A DNA stretch of 46,163 bases from Flavobacterium sp. UBA7663 (GTDB lineage: Bacteria > Bacteroidota > Bacteroidia > Flavobacteriales > Flavobacteriaceae), in NCBI RefSeq assembly GCF_002483315.1, contig NZ_DLHR01000006.1, positions 1 to 46,163 of the forward strand, in the 5' to 3' direction. Under the pieces are notes generated by a model. It was not told where the DNA came from, searched no databases, and saw nothing but the letters and a program-made list of their open reading frames with translations. Below, in pieces: positions 1-6,827 of the stretch. Within the stretch, counting starts at the first letter, position 1. The number at the start of each line of letters is the position of its first letter. The position numbers were made by a program, and so were the translations under genes.

Positions 1-68
1 GGACCAAGAGTTTTATGGAATACTAAACGCCTGCTTCAAATCTTTTTTAACATTATACCTTATATATA

Positions 69-99
69 TTGTATGGATTTTATTAAAGGTTTATATTTG
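69..99 (+). promoter_or_regulatory. Bacteroidota-type promoter of thrS
   Basis: A TTG box at 69-71 and TATATTTG at 92-99 are separated by 20 bp. This fits the -33/-7 consensus (TTTG, TAnnTTTG) of the Bacteroidota primary sigma factor. The predicted transcript start near 105 leaves a leader of about 15 nt before the thrS ATG, too short for a T-box-like regulator. Confidence 0.7.
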
Positions 100-119
100 C
101 ACCTTATAAATTTTAAAAA

Positions 120-2060
120 ATGATAAAAGTTACTTTACCCGACGGGTCGGTTAAGGAGATGGCTCAAGGAGTTACTCCAATGGATGTTGCGAAAAGCATT
201 AGTGAAGGTTTGGCTAGAAATGTAATTTCTGCTTCCTATAATGGTACCACTATTGAAACGACAACGACCTTAACGACGGACGGTACACTTATATTATATA
301 CTTGGAATGACAAAGAAGGTAAAAAAGCTTTTTGGCATTCGACTTCGCACGTGATGGCGCAAGCTTTAGAAGAAATTTTCCCTGGGATTAAGTTAACTCT
401 TGGTCCTGCGATTGATAATGGTTTCTATTATGATGTGGATTTTGGTGATAAAAGAATTACAGATGCCGATTTCAAAAAGATTGAAGACCGTGTATTAGAA
501 ATTTCAAGAGAGAAACATGAATTTAAAATGCGTCCAGTTTCAAAAGCGGAAGCATTGGAAGTTTATAAAAATAACGAGTACAAAACAGAATTGATTTCAA
601 ACTTAGAAGACGGAACGATTACATTTTGTGATCATGCCAACTTCTTTGATTTGTGTCGTGGTGGTCATATTCCGAATACAGGAATTATCAAAGCGATGAA
701 AATTTTATCGGTTGCTGGTGCTTACTGGAGAGGTGATGAAAAAAACAAGCAGTTAACTCGTGTTTACGGTATTTCGTTCCCAAAACAAAAAGACTTAACG
801 GATTACCTTGAATTATTAGAAGAAGCAAAACGTCGCGATCATAGAAAATTAGGAAAAGAATTGGATTTATTCCATTTTTCTCCAAAAGTAGGTCAAGGTT
901 TACCTTTATGGTTGCCAAAAGGTGCTGCTTTACGCGATAGATTAGAGCAATTCTTGAAAAAAGCACAGAAAAAAGCAGGTTATGAACAAGTAGTAACTCC
1001 TCACATTGGAATGAAAGACTTGTATGTGACTTCTGGACACTATGCTAAATATGGTGCGGATAGTTTTCAACCAATTCATACACCAGCTGAAGGCGAAGAG
1101 TTCTTGTTAAAACCTATGAACTGTCCACACCACTGTGAAATTTATAATGCAAGACCTTGGTCTTATAAAGATTTACCAAAGCGTTATGCTGAATTTGGAA
1201 CAGTATATCGCTATGAGCAATCAGGTGAATTACATGGATTGACTCGTGTTAGAGGATTTACTCAGGATGATGCGCATATTTTCTGTACACCAGATCAATT
1301 AGATGCTGAGTTCAAAAATGTTATCGATTTAGTATTGTACGTTTTTGGTTCGTTAGGATTTGAAAACTTTACGGCTCAGGTATCAGTTCGTGATTTAGAT
1401 AATCCGGATAAATATATAGGTAGCGTTGAAAACTGGGAAAAAGCTGAAAATGCAATTATCAGTGCAGCGAAAGACAAAGGATTAAATTATGTGATTGAAT
1501 CTGGTGAAGCAGCTTTCTATGGTCCGAAATTGGATTTCATGGTAAAAGATGCTTTAGGTAGAAGTTGGCAGTTAGGAACCATTCAGGTAGATTACAATTT
1601 ACCAGAACGTTTTGAATTGTCTTATAAAGGTGCAGATGACAAGTTACATCGCCCAGTTATGATTCACCGAGCGCCTTTTGGTTCGATGGAACGTTTTATC
1701 GCTATTTTATTGGAACACACGGCAGGAAATTTCCCAATTTGGTTGATGCCAGAGCAGGCTATAATCTTGTCTTTGAGTGAGAAATATGAAAATTATGCGA
1801 AAAAAGTTTTAGATTTGCTAGAAAATCACGAAATTCGCGCCCTAATTGACAACCGAAATGAAACAATCGGTAAGAAAATTAGAGAAGCGGAGATGAACAA
1901 ATATCCGTTTATGCTTATTGTTGGCGAGGAAGAAGAGAAAAACGGAACGATTTCTGTGAGACAACGCGGACAAGAAGGAAAAGGAAATATATCGGTTACT
2001 ATTGAGCAATTTGCGGCAATGATAAACGAAGAAATCAATAAAACATTAAAACAATTTTAA
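120..2060 (+). CDS. thrS: threonine--tRNA ligase
   Basis: Charges tRNA-Thr with threonine in the cytoplasm. The 646-aa protein has the full bacterial layout: an N-terminal TGS domain (about 1-62), the SAD editing domain with HSTSHVMAQA near residue 77, the class II catalytic core, and a C-terminal anticodon-binding domain. The zinc ligands are visible as Cys335 in MNCPHHC, His386 in DDAHIFC and His516 in MIHRAPFG. Motif 2 is FGTVYRYEQSGELHG. The length is normal for the family. The ATG at 120 follows a short leader, and no Shine-Dalgarno is visible, as usual in this phylum. It is first in a thrS-infC-rpmI-rplT cluster, the classic bacterial gene order. Confidence 0.98.
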   Translation: MIKVTLPDGSVKEMAQGVTPMDVAKSISEGLARNVISASYNGTTIETTTTLTTDGTLILYTWNDKEGKKAFWHSTSHVMAQALEEIFPGIKLTLGPAIDNGFYYDVDFGDKRITDADFKKIEDRVLEISREKHEFKMRPVSKAEALEVYKNNEYKTELISNLEDGTITFCDHANFFDLCRGGHIPNTGIIKAMKILSVAGAYWRGDEKNKQLTRVYGISFPKQKDLTDYLELLEEAKRRDHRKLGKELDLFHFSPKVGQGLPLWLPKGAALRDRLEQFLKKAQKKAGYEQVVTPHIGMKDLYVTSGHYAKYGADSFQPIHTPAEGEEFLLKPMNCPHHCEIYNARPWSYKDLPKRYAEFGTVYRYEQSGELHGLTRVRGFTQDDAHIFCTPDQLDAEFKNVIDLVLYVFGSLGFENFTAQVSVRDLDNPDKYIGSVENWEKAENAIISAAKDKGLNYVIESGEAAFYGPKLDFMVKDALGRSWQLGTIQVDYNLPERFELSYKGADDKLHRPVMIHRAPFGSMERFIAILLEHTAGNFPIWLMPEQAIILSLSEKYENYAKKVLDLLENHEIRALIDNRNETIGKKIREAEMNKYPFMLIVGEEEEKNGTISVRQRGQEGKGNISVTIEQFAAMINEEINKTLKQF

Positions 2061-2082
2061 GTTTAACTAAAATTTTACAGCC

Positions 2083-2640
2083 ATAGCAATTAGAAACAAC
2101 AGAGGTTTTCAACCTCGCGAAGAGAAAAAAGCAGCACACCGTATCAACAATTTGATTCGTGTTCCTGAAGTACGTTTAGTAGGCGAAAATATTGAGCCTG
2201 GAGTATACAAAATAGCGGAAGCCCTTCGTTTTGCTGAAGAGCAGGAAGTAGATTTGGTAGAAATTTCTCCAAATGCTGAACCACCGGTTTGTAAGTTGAT
2301 GGATTATGGGAAATTTTTGTACCAACAAAAGAAGAGAGATAAAGAACTTAAAGCTAAATCAACTCAAATCGTTGTAAAGGAGATTCGTTTTGGACCTCAA
2401 ACAGATGAGCATGATTATGAATTTAAGAAAAAGAATGCCCTTAAATTTTTACAAGATGGTGCTAAATTAAAAGCATTTGTATTCTTTAAAGGACGTTCGA
2501 TTATCTACAAAGAGCAAGGACAAATTTTGTTATTACGTTTGGCTCAAGAATTGGAAGAGTTTGGAAAAGTAGAAGCGATGCCAGTTTTAGAAGGAAAACG
2601 TATGATTATGTACATTGCTCCGAAGAAAAAAGGAAAATAG
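2083..2640 (+). CDS. infC: translation initiation factor IF-3, non-ATG start
   Basis: IF-3 binds the 30S subunit, prevents early 50S joining and discriminates against non-canonical start codons. The reading frame is open from 2071 and has no ATG or GTG before conserved IF-3 sequence. The residues AIRNNRGFQPREEKKAAHRI precede the first TTG (2152), so a TTG start would cut the N-terminal domain. I place the start at ATA 2083 (185 aa); ATT at 2089, the same codon Escherichia coli infC uses, is the close alternative. Recognisable blocks are RVPEVRLVGENIEPGVY, DLVEISPNAEPPVCKLMDYG and the C-terminal KGR and APKKKGK region. It lies 22 nt after thrS, so the two are probably cotranscribed. A rare start codon fits the autogenous control known for infC. 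The gene call is certain; the exact start is not. Confidence 0.93.
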   Translation: MAIRNNRGFQPREEKKAAHRINNLIRVPEVRLVGENIEPGVYKIAEALRFAEEQEVDLVEISPNAEPPVCKLMDYGKFLYQQKKRDKELKAKSTQIVVKEIRFGPQTDEHDYEFKKKNALKFLQDGAKLKAFVFFKGRSIIYKEQGQILLLRLAQELEEFGKVEAMPVLEGKRMIMYIAPKKKGK

Positions 2641-2644
2641 TTTT

Positions 2645-2700
2645 AGTGATTAGTGACAAGTAATTAGTGATTAGTCTCTAAACTAAATAAATAGTGATTA
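2645..2700. repeat. 7-nt-period degenerate repeat island (AGTGATT type)
   Basis: Consecutive in-phase 7-mers are AGTGATT, AGTGACA, AGTAATT, AGTGATT and AGTCTCT (2645-2679), followed by a weaker tail ending in another AGTGATTA. The island lies between infC and rpmI. The words have TAG and TGA stops, and a period of 7 spreads these over reading frames. Confidence 0.75.
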
Positions 2701-2757
2701 CCTAGTAATCCTACATGAAAAATAATAAGTAAGATAGATTATAAATACAGGAAGAAA

Positions 2758-2955
2758 ATGCCTAAAATGAAAACGAAATCTAGTGCTAAGAAACGATTCA
2801 AAGTTACTGGTTCTGGAAAGATCAAAAGAAAACACGCTTTTAAAAGTCACATTTTGACTAAAAAATCTAAAAAGCGTAAATTAGCTTTAACTCACTCTGC
2901 TTTGGTTCACAAAACAGACGAGAGAAGCATTAAACAACAATTGAATATTATTTAA
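2758..2955 (+). CDS. rpmI: 50S ribosomal protein L35
   Basis: A structural protein of the large ribosomal subunit. The 65-aa, very basic sequence MPKMKTKSSAKKRFKVTGSG is the diagnostic L35 N-terminus, and the KRKHAFKSHILTKKSKKRK stretch follows as in other L35 proteins. Length is normal. It sits between infC and rplT as in most bacteria. The intergenic spacers on both sides are long for a ribosomal operon (117 and 126 bp), and both are occupied by period-7 repeats rather than by an obvious L20-binding leader. Confidence 0.97.
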   Translation: MPKMKTKSSAKKRFKVTGSGKIKRKHAFKSHILTKKSKKRKLALTHSALVHKTDERSIKQQLNII

Positions 2956-3000
2956 TTCGTTGTTTGGTTAAAACAATTTAGTAACCCTGGAGTGGGCTGA

Positions 3001-3035
3001 ACGAAGTACGAAGTATGAAATACAAAGTACGAAGT
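3001..3035. repeat. 7-nt-period degenerate repeat island (ACGAAGT type)
   Basis: Five in-phase 7-mers occur between rpmI and rplT: ACGAAGT, ACGAAGT, ATGAAAT, ACAAAGT, ACGAAGT. The word differs from the island upstream of rpmI, but the period is the same. Confidence 0.8.
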
Positions 3036-3081
3036 TTATAAGTGTTGAGAAACCGCCTTACTGCAAAAAACATTTAAAATT

Positions 3082-3426
3082 ATGCCAAGAGCAACAAATT
3101 CAGTAGCTACAAAAGCTAGAAAAAAAAGAGTATTAAAACAAGCCAAAGGTTTCTTTGGAAGACGTAAAAACGTTTGGACTGTAGCTAAAAACGCGGTAGA
3201 AAAAGCAATGTGCTATGCTTACCGTGACAGAAAACAAAACAAAAGAAATTTCCGTGCTTTATGGATTACGCGTATCAATGCTGGTGCACGTTTACATGGT
3301 ATGAGTTATTCTCAATTTATGGGGAAAGCAAAAGCTAACAATATCGAATTGAACCGTAAAGTTCTTGCAGATTTAGCTATGAACCACCCAGCTGCTTTCA
3401 CAGCTATCGTTAACAAAATTAAATAA
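3082..3426 (+). CDS. rplT: 50S ribosomal protein L20
   Basis: Binds 23S rRNA early in 50S assembly. The 114-aa sequence has the family hallmarks: MPRATNSVATKARKKRVLK, then KGFFGRRKNVWTVAKNAVEK, DRKQNKRNFRALWITRINA and a C-terminal NHPAAFTAIV. Length is normal. In several bacteria L20 represses its own operon through an mRNA pseudoknot; I could not identify such a structure by eye in the repeat-filled spacer upstream. A strong terminator follows, so this is the last gene of the cluster. Confidence 0.97.
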   Translation: MPRATNSVATKARKKRVLKQAKGFFGRRKNVWTVAKNAVEKAMCYAYRDRKQNKRNFRALWITRINAGARLHGMSYSQFMGKAKANNIELNRKVLADLAMNHPAAFTAIVNKIK

Positions 3427-3460
3427 TTACGTCTAACTCAGTTTATCTTACTTATATATT

Positions 3461-3486
3461 AAACCCCGATTTTATCGGGGTTTTTT
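3461..3486 (+). terminator. rho-independent terminator after rplT
   Basis: The stem CCCCGAT (3464-3470) and ATCGGGG (3474-3480) with a TTT loop is followed by a run of six T. Confidence 0.9.
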
Positions 3487-3513
3487 ATTTGGTTGTGGTT
3501 TTGATTGTGGGCA

Positions 3514-3528
3514 CGGAATGCAATTCCG
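3514..3528. repeat. short GC-rich palindrome, possible REP remnant
   Basis: CGGAAT (3514-3519) and ATTCCG (3523-3528) flank GCA, inside the GC-rich stretch GCACGGAATGCAATTCCGCG, which is unusual for this AT-rich spacer. The following GCGCTAGCGAG resembles the CTAGCGCGAGC part of the repeat at 38529. Assignment as a REP-like element is inference. Confidence 0.4.
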
Positions 3529-3609
3529 CGCTAGCGAGTTTTGATTCTTATATAAAACACAAAATAATGTTAAAAATACATTTTTTACTTGTATTTTGTT
3601 TTTTTTATA

Positions 3610-3617
3610 TATATTTG
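3610..3617 (+). promoter_or_regulatory. -7 box for the Xre-containing three-gene unit
   Basis: TATATTTG lies 20 bp before the ATG at 3637. A CTTG at 3588-3591 lies 18 bp upstream and may be the -33 box. This gives the accessory unit its own promoter after the rplT terminator. Confidence 0.55.
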
Positions 3618-3636
3618 CATAGTAAATAATTTGATT

Positions 3637-4347
3637 ATGGGTTTATTTGATTTTTTTAGAAAAAGTAAAAAGCATAATGTTGCTTTACATTCCGTTGCCA
3701 AAAAATTAAAGATTTCAGAAGAATCTATAGTTGCTATTTTAAAAGAAGCTGGCTTTGAGATTTATAATTTTCCATACACATTTTTAAATGAAAAGCATTT
3801 AGAAATTTTATCTCAAAAGTATGTTGAAGCAATAAAAAGTTTTTATAGTAGTTCAAGTAAGAATTTTTATGATTTAAACAACTACCAACAAATAGAAGTA
3901 AAAAAATTCTTTACAAAGTTTATTCGATATAATTTATCCTTTAATACTTGCAATCAAGAATTAATTGATGATAATTTTTTTAAATCAAAATTAGATTCTG
4001 AATTAATCAAAGATTTCTTTTACAGATTAATTGATGAAATTGAATTTGAAGCAATACATGGAAATATCTATCATACGGATAGCATAAGTATTGAAGGAAA
4101 AGAATTTACAAAGTTTCTTTATAAAATTAAACTTAAAACCAAATCAACTTTTAATAACATAAAATCAAAATTATTTTCAATTTTAACAACCTGTCATTAT
4201 TACATTTTTTCAGATGATGAAGATCATATCGCAAAAGCAAAATTAGAATTGTGCTTCTCTGCGATGAGAGATTTATCAGGAGAAGCTTTAAAAAATATTA
4301 ATTATTTAAAGTTTCGTATCAAATGGAAAAAATTAAAATACTCATAG
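3637..4347 (+). CDS. uncharacterised protein with an IF2_N-like N-terminal segment
   Basis: I do not recognise the full protein (236 aa from the ATG at 3637; the frame is open further upstream but crosses the -7 box). It begins MGLFDFFRKSKK. Residues about 15-60 (HSVAKKLKISEESIVAILKE, then AGFEIYNFP and FLNEKHLEIL) resemble the small helical IF2_N domain, in which a short helix-turn-helix-like unit precedes a loop and helix. The remainder is Lys-, Phe- and Ile-rich, with no transmembrane segment and no catalytic motif I can name. Base composition is more AT-rich than in the neighbours, which suggests acquisition. The 3' end overlaps the next gene by 25 bp, so the two are translationally linked. 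Confidence 0.75.
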   Translation: MGLFDFFRKSKKHNVALHSVAKKLKISEESIVAILKEAGFEIYNFPYTFLNEKHLEILSQKYVEAIKSFYSSSSKNFYDLNNYQQIEVKKFFTKFIRYNLSFNTCNQELIDDNFFKSKLDSELIKDFFYRLIDEIEFEAIHGNIYHTDSISIEGKEFTKFLYKIKLKTKSTFNNIKSKLFSILTTCHYYIFSDDEDHIAKAKLELCFSAMRDLSGEALKNINYLKFRIKWKKLKYS

Positions 4348-4514
4348 AAAATATAAAAAATTGCAATTTATCTGATGAAGATAAACAAATATTATTAGAA
4401 AAATTAGAAAACGAAAATCCCGATATTAATGGTTTTTTAGAAGCCTTTATTATGATTTGCAAAGTCAGTAAAGAATTTTTAAAACTATTTGACATTGATT
4501 TAGGGGATAACTAA
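4323..4514 (+). CDS. small acidic hypothetical protein (63 aa)
   Basis: An unrecognised 63-aa protein starting MEKIKILIENIKNCNLSDED. It is predicted helical, with a charged first half (EDKQILLEKLENENPD) and a hydrophobic second half (FLEAFIMICKVSKEFLKLF). It overlaps the upstream gene by 25 bp in another frame and ends 10 bp before the Xre gene. Tight packing supports a real gene in a three-gene unit. Small acidic proteins in such positions can be antitoxins or partners of the upstream protein; this is inference only. Confidence 0.7.
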   Translation: MEKIKILIENIKNCNLSDEDKQILLEKLENENPDINGFLEAFIMICKVSKEFLKLFDIDLGDN

Positions 4515-4524
4515 AATTTAAGTT

Positions 4525-4803
4525 ATGGATATTGGAACCGCTATTAAAATCTTAAGAAAAGAAAAAGGTTTAGGTCAGAAACAACTTGCAGAAATGTGTG
4601 GGATTTCAGTAAATGCACTTTCACAAATAGAAATTAATTCAACTTTTCCACAAAAAGGCACGATAAAGAAAATTTGTGAATCTTTACAAATTCCTGTTTC
4701 CTACTTGTTATTTTTTTCAATAAGTGAAGAAGATATTCCTGATGATAAAAAAATAGTATTTAAATCTTTAAATTCAGCTATCAAATCGGTTTTGATTGAT
4801 TAA
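4525..4803 (+). CDS. Xre-family HTH transcriptional regulator
   Basis: A 92-aa DNA-binding protein. Residues about 5-62 form a Cro/C1 helix-turn-helix: GTAIKILRKEKGLGQKQLAE, then CGISVNALSQIEINSTFPQK and TIKKICESLQIPVSYLLFF. A short C-terminal tail (SEEDIPDDKKIVFKSLNSAI) follows. It is last in the three-gene unit, directly before a terminator. Such regulators commonly autoregulate toxin-antitoxin, defence or phage-derived modules. I infer it controls the promoter at 3610. Confidence 0.9.
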   Translation: MDIGTAIKILRKEKGLGQKQLAEMCGISVNALSQIEINSTFPQKGTIKKICESLQIPVSYLLFFSISEEDIPDDKKIVFKSLNSAIKSVLID

Positions 4804-4826
4804 AAAAGAGCTTCGGCTCTTTTTTT
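4802..4826 (+). terminator. terminator after the Xre gene
   Basis: GAGC-TTCG-GCTC hairpin with a stable UUCG tetraloop, extended by A/T pairing, followed by seven T. Confidence 0.9.
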
Positions 4827-4872
4827 GTTTTACTAAAATCTCGCGTAATCACTATTTTAATTAGCAAAACAC

Positions 4873-4880
4873 TAACTTTG
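4873..4880 (+). promoter_or_regulatory. -7 box for rlmF
   Basis: TAACTTTG matches TAnnTTTG. It places the transcript start about 10 nt before the TTG start codon at 4898. No good -33 box is visible. Confidence 0.5.
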
Positions 4881-4897
4881 CTTCAAATACTTTTACT

Positions 4898-5815
4898 TTG
4901 AACACTACCAAAACCATAAGCGGCTTTCATCCGAAAAACAAACACCACGGCAATTACGATTTTAAGACTTTAATTGCAGCTAATCCTGATTTAGCGCCAT
5001 TTGTTGCGGTAAATGAATTTGAAACAGAAACGATTGATTTTGCAAATCCAGATGCGGTGAAAATGTTGAATAAAGCGTTGTTATTGCATTTTTATGGTTT
5101 GAAAAATTGGGACATTCCAAAAGGTTTTCTTTGTCCGCCTATTCCAGGACGAGCAGAATACATTCATCAAGTTGCCGATATTTTAGAAGACACCTATGGA
5201 ACGATTCAAACCAAGCATAAAATTCGCATTTTAGATGTCGGAATTGGTGCGAATTGCATTTATCCGATTATTGGTGTGTCTGAATACGATTGGCGTTTTG
5301 TGGGTAGCGAAATTGACAAACAAGCTTTTGAAGCGGCTCAAGAAAACATCAACTCCAATCAGAAATTAAAAGAAAACGTCACGTTGCGATTACAAACTTC
5401 AAAACGTAATATCTTTAAAAATATCATTCTTCCAGAAGACAAATTTGATATGACGATTTGTAATCCTCCTTTTCACAGTTCGAAAGAAGAAGCGAATAAA
5501 GGCACGATTCGAAAAAATAAGAATTTAGGCATTGAAGATTCGAAAAAACCAACGTTAAACTTTGGTGGCGTAAATAACGAATTGTGGTGCGAAGGTGGCG
5601 AACTAACGTTCATCAGCAATATGATTTATGAAAGTGTTCATTTTAAATCGCAATGTAAATGGTTTTCATCGTTAGTTTCGAAAAAAGATAATTTAAAACC
5701 GTTGCTATCGCATCTTAGAAAAGTAAAAGCTACCTACCAAATTACAGAAATGAAACACGGAAATAAAGTGAGTAGAATTTTGTTTTGGACGTTTAAGGAG
5801 GAGAAGAAAGAGTAA
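4898..5815 (+). CDS. rlmF: 23S rRNA (adenine1618-N6)-methyltransferase
   Basis: Methylates N6 of A1618 in 23S rRNA. The 305-aa protein matches RlmF throughout: HPKNKHHGNYDFKTLIAANP, PDAVKMLNKALLLHFYGLKNW and IPKGFLCPPIPGRAEYIHQV. The SAM-binding loop is ILDVGIGANCIYP, and the catalytic motif for adenine N6 methylation is CNPPFHSS. The start is a TTG at 4898; no ATG exists in frame upstream and the conserved GFHPKNKHHG begins nine residues later, so TTG is required. The stop codon lies within a period-7 AG-rich repeat. It stands alone between two terminators. Confidence 0.95.
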   Translation: MNTTKTISGFHPKNKHHGNYDFKTLIAANPDLAPFVAVNEFETETIDFANPDAVKMLNKALLLHFYGLKNWDIPKGFLCPPIPGRAEYIHQVADILEDTYGTIQTKHKIRILDVGIGANCIYPIIGVSEYDWRFVGSEIDKQAFEAAQENINSNQKLKENVTLRLQTSKRNIFKNIILPEDKFDMTICNPPFHSSKEEANKGTIRKNKNLGIEDSKKPTLNFGGVNNELWCEGGELTFISNMIYESVHFKSQCKWFSSLVSKKDNLKPLLSHLRKVKATYQITEMKHGNKVSRILFWTFKEEKKE

Positions 5816-5843
5816 AGAGCAAAGAAAAAAGAGAATAGAAAAC
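5809..5843. repeat. 7-nt-period degenerate repeat island (AGAGAAT type)
   Basis: In-phase 7-mers AGAGTAA, AGAGCAA, AGAAAAA, AGAGAAT and AGAAAAC start inside the last codons of rlmF and run into its terminator. The 17-nt stretch at 5823-5839 is repeated exactly at 19934-19950 upstream of the LptF/G permease gene. Confidence 0.75.
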
Positions 5844-5871
5844 CCGAAAGTGCTGCTTTCGGGTTTTGTGT
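5839..5871. terminator. bidirectional terminator between rlmF and the isoaspartyl peptidase gene
   Basis: Stem AAAACCCGAAAG (5839-5850) and CTTTCGGGTTTT (5856-5867) with a TGCTG loop, A-rich on the left and T-rich on the right. The flanking genes converge on it. Confidence 0.85.
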
Positions 5872-5894
5872 TTTTATATGATAAGTAAATATTT

Positions 5895-6740
5895 CTATTC
5901 AAAAACTTCCTCATTTTCTCCATCAAAACTGGCAAAAACCATACTTGGATGCGAATCTTGATGAAAGATATTTCCTTGTTTATCAATTCCGATGGCACCT
6001 GCGAAACCATCGTATGGTTTTAATTCGGAAAAGGTTTTTTCAAAGGCTTTTTCTATTGAAAATCCGTCGGTAACGCGGGTTACAATTTTTGCTGCTGTGG
6101 CGTTACTTACAATGTCTTCTCCTACTCCTGTTAAACTAACTCCACAAAATTCGTTGGCATAATTTCCAGCTACGGTTGCTGAATCTGAGATTCTTCCTGG
6201 AATTTCAAATCCTTTTCCACCCGTTGAAGTCGCTACTGCAATTTTTCCGTTTTTGTCTAAAGCTACACAACCTACGGTTCCCGTTCCTAATGAGTCTAAT
6301 TTGGCTTCATATTCGGCTCTTCGTTGTGGAATTTCAGTTGAAAAAGGTTCAAATCCGTGTTTTCTGGCAAAATTTGTTGCTCCGCTTCCACCTAAAATTC
6401 GGTCATCGACTTGCATTAAAACTTGTGCGACTTGGATTGGGTTTTTCACTTCTTCAATATTGATAACACCGCTCATTTTCTGAGATTCGCCATCCATTAA
6501 AGAAGCACTCATTCTTATTTTTCCATCGGATTGAATTTGCGAACCAATTCCGGCATTGAACAATTCATCGTCTTCCAATTGAGAAACCGCATACACCACC
6601 GTTTCTAATGCCGAATGATTTTGTAAATACGCATACGAATCTTTCACAATACGTAAAAGGGCTTGTTGTTTGGCAATTTTTGTTTCTATATTGGTTGATG
6701 ATTCTGAGAAAAATCCGCCGTGAATTATAATTTTTGACAT
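5895..6740 (-). CDS. iaaA: isoaspartyl peptidase / L-asparaginase (Ntn hydrolase)
   Basis: A 281-aa plant-type asparaginase family protein. It would hydrolyse isoaspartyl dipeptides, including the beta-Asp-Arg released from cyanophycin. IIIHGGFF matches the family N-terminus; DELFNAGIGSQIQSDG and the nucleophile region GTGTVGCVALD are present, with Thr155 the expected autoprocessing residue and new N-terminus of the beta subunit. GGKGFEIPGRISDSATVAGN and SLTGVGEDIVSN are typical of the beta subunit. It has no signal peptide, so it is cytoplasmic. It lies 87 bp downstream of cyanophycinase on the same strand, with cyanophycin synthetase divergent, which supports a role in cyanophycin breakdown over general asparagine use. 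Confidence 0.92.
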   Translation of the reverse strand: MSKIIIHGGFFSESSTNIETKIAKQQALLRIVKDSYAYLQNHSALETVVYAVSQLEDDELFNAGIGSQIQSDGKIRMSASLMDGESQKMSGVINIEEVKNPIQVAQVLMQVDDRILGGSGATNFARKHGFEPFSTEIPQRRAEYEAKLDSLGTGTVGCVALDKNGKIAVATSTGGKGFEIPGRISDSATVAGNYANEFCGVSLTGVGEDIVSNATAAKIVTRVTDGFSIEKAFEKTFSELKPYDGFAGAIGIDKQGNIFHQDSHPSMVFASFDGENEEVFE

Positions 6741-6757
6741 AACAGTAAATTAAAAAG

Positions 6758-6808
6758 AAACACAGATTAAAGAAATTTTTAAATTAATATCATTTCCATA
6801 ATCTGTGT
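6758..6808. repeat. inverted repeat between cyanophycinase and isoaspartyl peptidase genes
   Basis: AACACAGATTA and TAATCTGTGTT form an 11-bp perfect inverted repeat separated by about 30 nt of AT-rich sequence. It lies in the spacer between two same-strand genes and could modulate read-through or mRNA stability. It lacks a clear T tract, so I do not call it a terminator. Confidence 0.6.
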
Positions 6809-6827
6809 TCCAAAAATATTTTAAAAT

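Noticed and set aside
1..68. Possible gene or RNA end at the left edge
   Set aside because: I found no conserved tRNA features or coding signal in these bases; only the thrS promoter is supported.
2152..2640. infC starting at TTG 2152
   Set aside because: It would remove about 23 residues that look like conserved IF-3 N-terminal sequence, so a start at 2083 or 2089 is preferred.
6176..6483. Two overlapping plus-strand ORFs inside the isoaspartyl peptidase gene
   Set aside because: They are antisense shadows of a clearly conserved enzyme and have no recognisable features.
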